Source: Chloroflexota bacterium (GTDB taxonomy: Bacteria > Chloroflexota > UBA6077 > JACCZL01). From it: a stretch of DNA of 8,838 nucleotides. Location of the stretch: NCBI GenBank assembly GCA_013695975.1, contig JACCZL010000026.1, positions 1 through 8,838 on the forward strand, given 5' to 3'. Every line of letters starts with the position of its first letter. Within the stretch, counting starts at the first letter, position 1. Positions 5,719-8,838 of this stretch are shown here, piece by piece. A program made the translations under genes and the position numbers. The notes below the pieces were generated by a model, which saw nothing but the letters and a program-made list of their open reading frames with translations, made no database searches and was not told where the DNA came from.

Positions 5719-5765
5719 TAGCAGCGAGTAGCGAATGGGAGTCGTCCTCTCGCTACTCGCTGCTA
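5719..5765. repeat. Perfect 16-bp stem inverted repeat between the ATPase and phosphodiesterase genes
   Basis: TAGCAGCGAGTAGCGA (5719-5734) is exactly complementary to TCGCTACTCGCTGCTA (5750-5765), with a 15-nt loop. Within each arm the unit GAGTAGCGA or its relatives recurs, hinting at a repeat-derived origin. It fills almost the whole 60-bp gap between the ATPase stop (5769-5771) and the phosphodiesterase start (5708). On the transcribed strand it is followed by TCATGG rather than a U-run. It therefore looks more like an RNA processing, stabilising or attenuating hairpin, or an intergenic palindromic repeat, than an intrinsic terminator. Confidence 0.8.
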
Positions 5766-5768
5766 CGG

Positions 5769-6857
5769 TCAGTTCAGGCGTTCGCCACTGTCTGGATCGA
5801 ACAGGTGGAGGCGGTCCGCGTTGACGCCGATGCCGACGGCGTCCCCGATCTGGCCCGTGAAGCTGGGCGGGGCGATCACCCGCAGCGTCCGCTCGCCGAT
5901 CCGAACCTCGACCACCTGCTCGCGGCCCATCGGCTCGACCACGTAGACCTCGCCCCTGACCTGGCCCCGGTCTGGCGGCTCGACAATCAGGTCTTCCGGC
6001 CGGAGCCCCAGGGTCACGGCCTGCGCGCTCCCGTCCCCGCGCAGCCCCCCCACGGCGCTTTCGGGCAGGGGCAAGGCCAGGCCATCGGAGACGGCCGCGA
6101 GGGCGCCATCGCGCCGGGCGAGCTCGCCGGATAAGAAGTTCATCGGCGGGTTGCCGATGAACTCGGCCACGAAGAGGTTGCCCGGCCGCTCGTACAGCTC
6201 CTCGGGGGCGCCGTAGGCCCGCAGGTGGCCGTCCTGCATGAGCGCCACTCGATCGGCCATCGTCAGCGCCTCGATCTGATCGTGGGTGACGAAGATCGAC
6301 GTGATGCCAAGGTCCTTCTGCAGCCGCTTGATCTCGCCGCGCATGACGTGACGCAGGCGGGCGTCGAGGTTGCTGAGCGGCTCGTCGAGCAGCAGGATGT
6401 CCGGCTCCTTGACGAGCGCGCGGGCCAGGGCCACCCGCTGCTGCTGGCCGCCGGAGAGCTGGGCCGGCCGTCGGTCGAGGAGCTGGCCGACCTGGACCTG
6501 CTCGGCGGCCGCGCGGACCCGTCGCTCGCGCTCCGCCTTCGGAATGCCCTTGCGCAGCTCCAACGGGAAGGCGATGTTCTCGCTGACGGTCATGTGTGGG
6601 TAGAGGGCGTAGCTCTGGAAGACCATCCCGATGCCGCGGTCCTTCGGCAGCAGGTGCTCGACCCGTCGGTCACCGAAGACGATCGCGCCGGCGGTCGGCT
6701 TGTAGATCCCGGCCACCATCAGCAGCGTCGTCGTCTTACCGCAGCCGGACGGGCCGAGGAACGCGACGAACTCGCCACTCTCGATCTCGAGATCGAGCGA
6801 CTCGACGGCCGCGACCGCCCCGAACCGCTTGGTCAGCCCCTCCAGCAGGATGCGCAC
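5769..6857 (-). CDS. ugpC: ABC transporter ATP-binding protein, UgpC/MalK type
   Basis: A 362-residue ATPase that powers a carbohydrate-class (CUT1) importer from the cytoplasmic face. Nucleotide-binding motifs are complete: Walker A GPSGCGKTT (35-43), Q-loop Gln81 (VFQSYALYPHMTV), signature LSGGQQQRVALARAL (134-148), Walker B ILLLDEPLSNLD (154-165), and switch His192 (VTHDQIEAL). After FIGNPPMNFL (233-242) comes the C-terminal OB/TOBE regulatory domain of the MalK/UgpC subfamily, ending DPDSGERLN. The length is typical. I chose the GTG at 6857, which is 8 bp after the permease stop and gives the standard N-terminus RILLEGLTKRFG; the open frame extends to 7148 but that part overlaps the permease gene and reads as nonsense. 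The symbol follows the usual naming and the neighbouring phosphodiesterase; MsmK/MalK-like ATPases look the same and can serve several permeases, so the substrate is inferred from context. Confidence 0.92.
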   Translation of the reverse strand: MRILLEGLTKRFGAVAAVESLDLEIESGEFVAFLGPSGCGKTTTLLMVAGIYKPTAGAIVFGDRRVEHLLPKDRGIGMVFQSYALYPHMTVSENIAFPLELRKGIPKAERERRVRAAAEQVQVGQLLDRRPAQLSGGQQQRVALARALVKEPDILLLDEPLSNLDARLRHVMRGEIKRLQKDLGITSIFVTHDQIEALTMADRVALMQDGHLRAYGAPEELYERPGNLFVAEFIGNPPMNFLSGELARRDGALAAVSDGLALPLPESAVGGLRGDGSAQAVTLGLRPEDLIVEPPDRGQVRGEVYVVEPMGREQVVEVRIGERTLRVIAPPSFTGQIGDAVGIGVNADRLHLFDPDSGERLN

Positions 6858-6865
6858 GTCCGCCC

Positions 6866-7729
6866 CTAGCCCTTGACCCCGCCCCCGTAGATCCGCATGA
6901 GCTGCTCCTGGGCGAAGGCGAAGACCAGGAGAACGGGGAGGACGTAGAAGAGCCCGATCGCCGTGAGCAGGCCGTAGTCGACGAAGCGGCCCTCGCCGAG
7001 GATTGCCCGCACGAAGGTGCTCAGTGTCTGCTGGGTCCCGCTCGGCATGAACACGAACGGCAGCAGGAACTCGTTCCAGCCCTGAACGAACGCCAGCAGC
7101 CCGAGCGCCAGCAAGCCGGGCTTGACCAGCGGCATGACGACCCGCCACCAGGTCGTGATTCGGCCCGCCCCGTCGACGAGCGCCGCCATCTCGAGCTCCC
7201 AGGGGACGGTGTCGAAGAAGCCCTTCATGATCCAGATGCCGAGCGGCAGCTCGAAGGCCGCCTTGACCAGGATCACCCCGAGGAGCTGGTCGTATAGCCC
7301 GAGCTGGCGGAGGACGATGAACGTCGCGATCAGTAGGGTGACGCTCGGGAAGCTGTGCAACAGCAATACCCCGCCCAGGAACGTCCGTCGACCGGCGAAC
7401 CTGATCCGCGACAGGGCGTAGCCGGCCATCGAGGACACGAGCAGTACGACCAGCGCGGTGCTCGCGGCGAAGATGAAGGTGTTGATCGTCAGCGGGATGA
7501 TCGGTGGCTTGTTGCGCAACTGCTCGACCGTCTCCGGGGCCCAGAGGAACCGCCAGTTCTCCAGCGTGAACGCCCCGAGCGGCCGCAGCCCCTCGACCCG
7601 TGGGAAGAACGAGGAGTAGAACAGCCAGACGTACAGGACGAGGATGGGCAGGGTGGCGACGACCAGGATGGCGTAGGGGACCAAGCTGGCCCAGTTGCGC
7701 CTGCCCTGCACACCCGCATCCGTGGCCAT
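6866..7729 (-). CDS. Carbohydrate ABC transporter permease 2, MalG/UgpE type
   Basis: A 287-residue membrane protein with about six transmembrane helices. The first is near residues 18-40, followed by a long periplasmic-side loop (41-80) and hydrophobic segments near 85-107, 117-140, 146-168, 206-228 and 255-277. The cytoplasmic EAA loop that docks on the ATPase is at about 173-203: DTVPWELEMAALVDGAG, with the conserved 'AA.vDGA', then WWRVVMPLVKPG. The protein ends in YGGGVKG, a common ending of MalG/UgpE-type permeases. It forms the inner-membrane channel with permease 1. The ATG at 7729 is 2 bp after the permease 1 stop, and the ATPase GTG is 8 bp after its own stop, so the three genes form one tight operon. 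By order it corresponds to ugpE; sequence alone does not identify the substrate. Confidence 0.92.
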   Translation of the reverse strand: MATDAGVQGRRNWASLVPYAILVVATLPILVLYVWLFYSSFFPRVEGLRPLGAFTLENWRFLWAPETVEQLRNKPPIIPLTINTFIFAASTALVVLLVSSMAGYALSRIRFAGRRTFLGGVLLLHSFPSVTLLIATFIVLRQLGLYDQLLGVILVKAAFELPLGIWIMKGFFDTVPWELEMAALVDGAGRITTWWRVVMPLVKPGLLALGLLAFVQGWNEFLLPFVFMPSGTQQTLSTFVRAILGEGRFVDYGLLTAIGLFYVLPVLLVFAFAQEQLMRIYGGGVKG

Positions 7730-7731
7730 GG

Positions 7732-8703
7732 CTAGGTGATCTCCACCCTTGGCTCGCCGACCAGATCGCCGAAGCGAAAGATCCTCAGGAGGACGCCACT
7801 GACGACCAGGCCCATGACGACCAGGACGGCGGCGAGGGCGGCCCCAAAGCCGAACTCGAGGTTGCCGTAGTAGCTGCTCAGTGCGGTATGGAAGGCCCAG
7901 AGGCTCCAGACCTCGGTCCCGTAGAGGCCGGGACCCCCGTTGGTCGTCAGGAGGATGTACTCGTACGACGCCAGCAGGCTCATCGTCTGGTAGGTCAGGA
8001 CGAAGAGGATCGGCCAGCGCAGCAGTGGCAGCGTGATCCGCCGGACGATCTGCCAGGCGCTCGCCCCGTCGACCCTGGCCGCGCGGAAGAGGTCCTCCGG
8101 GATGCTCTTGATCGCGCTGGTGAAGATCAACATCCCGAGGCTAGCGCCGACGAAGCCGTTGATCAGGATGACGATCAGCCAGGGGTCGCTCGCCAGCCAG
8201 AAGCGCGGGGCGACGCCGAACGGCTCGACTATCTGGTTGATGACGCCGAAGGGGGCGTCGGCCGCGGCCCAGGTCCACATCAGGGCGTAGACCACCGATG
8301 GCGAGATCCGCGGCAGGAGCCAGACTGCCCGGAAGAAGCCGCCCGCCTTGGGCTCAACGTGGACGCTCAGCAGGGCGATTCCCAGCCCGACCAGGACGTT
8401 GAAGGTCAGCGTCGTCGCCACGTAGAAGAGGGTGTTCCAGAAGATCAGACCGGTGAAGCGTCCGCGCACGATCCGCTCGTAGTTGTCCAGGCCGGTCCAC
8501 TGCCAGCGAGACAGTCCGGTTGCCGTCGCCATGTCGGTCAGGCTCATCCCAAGAGTGAGGACGACCGGGATAAAGAAGAAGACGACGACCATGACGATGG
8601 CCGGCGCCATGAAGAAGATCGCCGTGGCGTTGTCCCGCCACCAGCTCGCTCCACCCGCCGCGACCGTCCCCGGCGCCGCGACTCGCCGTTCGACAACAGC
8701 CAT
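7732..8703 (-). CDS. Carbohydrate ABC transporter permease 1, MalF/UgpA type
   Basis: A 323-residue integral membrane protein, the first gene of the importer operon in the window. Hydrophobic segments lie near residues 28-52, 90-113, 123-146, 175-197, 230-252 and 284-307. The EAA loop is at about 199-229: KSIPEDLFRAARVDGASAW, then IVRRITLPLL, with the conserved 'RAA.vDGA' and the 'I.LP' ending. LLTTNGGPG (251-259) is a hallmark of this permease class. It pairs with permease 2 as the translocation path. GGAG lies 5 nt before the ATG at 8703, supporting this start. By order it corresponds to ugpA; other CUT1 systems (for sugars or polyols) cannot be excluded from the sequence. The binding-protein gene expected upstream is not visible, because the sequence just before the start enters a perfect palindrome that ends the window. 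Confidence 0.92.
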   Translation of the reverse strand: MAVVERRVAAPGTVAAGGASWWRDNATAIFFMAPAIVMVVVFFFIPVVLTLGMSLTDMATATGLSRWQWTGLDNYERIVRGRFTGLIFWNTLFYVATTLTFNVLVGLGIALLSVHVEPKAGGFFRAVWLLPRISPSVVYALMWTWAAADAPFGVINQIVEPFGVAPRFWLASDPWLIVILINGFVGASLGMLIFTSAIKSIPEDLFRAARVDGASAWQIVRRITLPLLRWPILFVLTYQTMSLLASYEYILLTTNGGPGLYGTEVWSLWAFHTALSSYYGNLEFGFGAALAAVLVVMGLVVSGVLLRIFRFGDLVGEPRVEIT

Positions 8704-8710
8704 GCTCGCT

Positions 8711-8838
8711 CCGCTCGCCCCTACCTGCTTCCCGGGAGCACTTGCGCCACGCTCGCCCCCTCTACCCCCCCGAGCTCGGGGGGGTAGAGGGGGCGAGCGT
8801 GGCGCAAGTGCTCCCGGGAAGCAGGTAGGGGCGAGCGG
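8711..8838. repeat. Perfect 128-bp palindrome at the window edge
   Basis: Bases 8711-8774 are the exact reverse complement of 8775-8838, with the centre at GAGCTC (8772-8777) and no loop. The arm carries two related stretches, GCTCGCCCCTACC near 8713 and GCTCGCCCCCTCTACC near 8751. The palindrome begins 7 bp upstream of the permease 1 start codon and reaches the last base. Long loopless perfect palindromes are unstable in bacteria, so an assembly fold-back at a contig end is the leading reading; a true hairpin end or an inverted duplication is possible. Confidence 0.97.

Noticed and set aside
4914..6134. 406-codon plus-strand open frame across the phosphodiesterase and ATPase genes
   Set aside because: It spans two genes with clear catalytic motifs on the other strand and the intergenic hairpin; its translation shows no domain.
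6858..7148. 97-residue N-terminal extension of the ATPase
   Set aside because: It lies inside the permease 2 gene in another frame, reads as Arg/Ala-rich nonsense, and the GTG at 6857 gives the standard family start.
7600..8787. 395-codon plus-strand open frame opposite the permeases
   Set aside because: Asp/Glu/Arg/Pro/Gln-rich composition typical of the antisense of hydrophobic membrane proteins in GC-rich DNA; it also runs into the palindrome.
1..8838. tRNA, rRNA, riboswitch or CRISPR array
   Set aside because: No cloverleaf ending in CCA, no rRNA-like conserved stretch and no regularly spaced repeat series was seen on reading either strand.

Overview
This is a high-GC bacterial window that holds eight recognisable intact or edge-truncated genes, three decayed gene remnants and several strong inverted repeats. 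All intact genes except one are on the minus strand. The style (very GC-rich, near-leaderless promoters, IclR/phytanoyl-CoA dioxygenase/TRAP/SDR cluster, VapB45-like antitoxin, IS66 debris, MalFGK/Ugp-type sugar-phosphate importer) would fit a Chloroflexota-like or other high-GC soil or environmental bacterium. The assignment is an inference from gene content, and no marker gene settles it. The odd length and the perfect palindrome at the right edge suggest that position 8838 is a contig end.

Left block (1-3437, minus strand, read right to left): an IclR-family regulator, a phytanoyl-CoA dioxygenase-family (PhyH) Fe(II)/2-oxoglutarate oxygenase, the eroded remnant of a TRAP-transporter large permease (DctM), an unrecognised 328-residue protein with a Cys/His-rich C-terminal half, and the first 33 codons of a short-chain dehydrogenase/reductase whose start overlaps the stop of the previous gene (ATGA). 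This looks like a small-molecule uptake and catabolism cluster that has lost its transporter. A GC hairpin after the PhyH gene and a candidate promoter at 1431-1459 split it into two transcription units.

Middle block (3510-4712, plus strand): a divergently transcribed toxin-antitoxin locus. The antitoxin (helix-turn-helix-like N-terminus plus C-terminal DUF433) looks intact and has a good sigma70-type promoter that puts the transcript start at or next to its ATG. The VapC45-like PIN toxin keeps only about its first 53 residues, then runs in frame into an IS66-family transposase remnant that has itself lost its catalytic core. The module therefore appears to be a broken toxin with a surviving antitoxin.

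Right block (4764-8703, minus strand): permease 1, permease 2, ATPase, then a glycerophosphodiester phosphodiesterase. This is the gene order of the E. coli ugpA-E-C-Q operon. The substrate-binding protein expected first (ugpB position) is not in the window. The likely role is import of a glycerophosphodiester, glycerol-3-phosphate or related carbohydrate, with the phosphodiesterase hydrolysing the diester. A perfect 16-bp stem hairpin lies between the ATPase and the phosphodiesterase genes.

The window ends in a perfect 128-bp palindrome (64-bp arms, no loop) directly upstream of the permease operon; an assembly fold-back at a contig end is the leading explanation. I see no tRNA, rRNA or CRISPR array.
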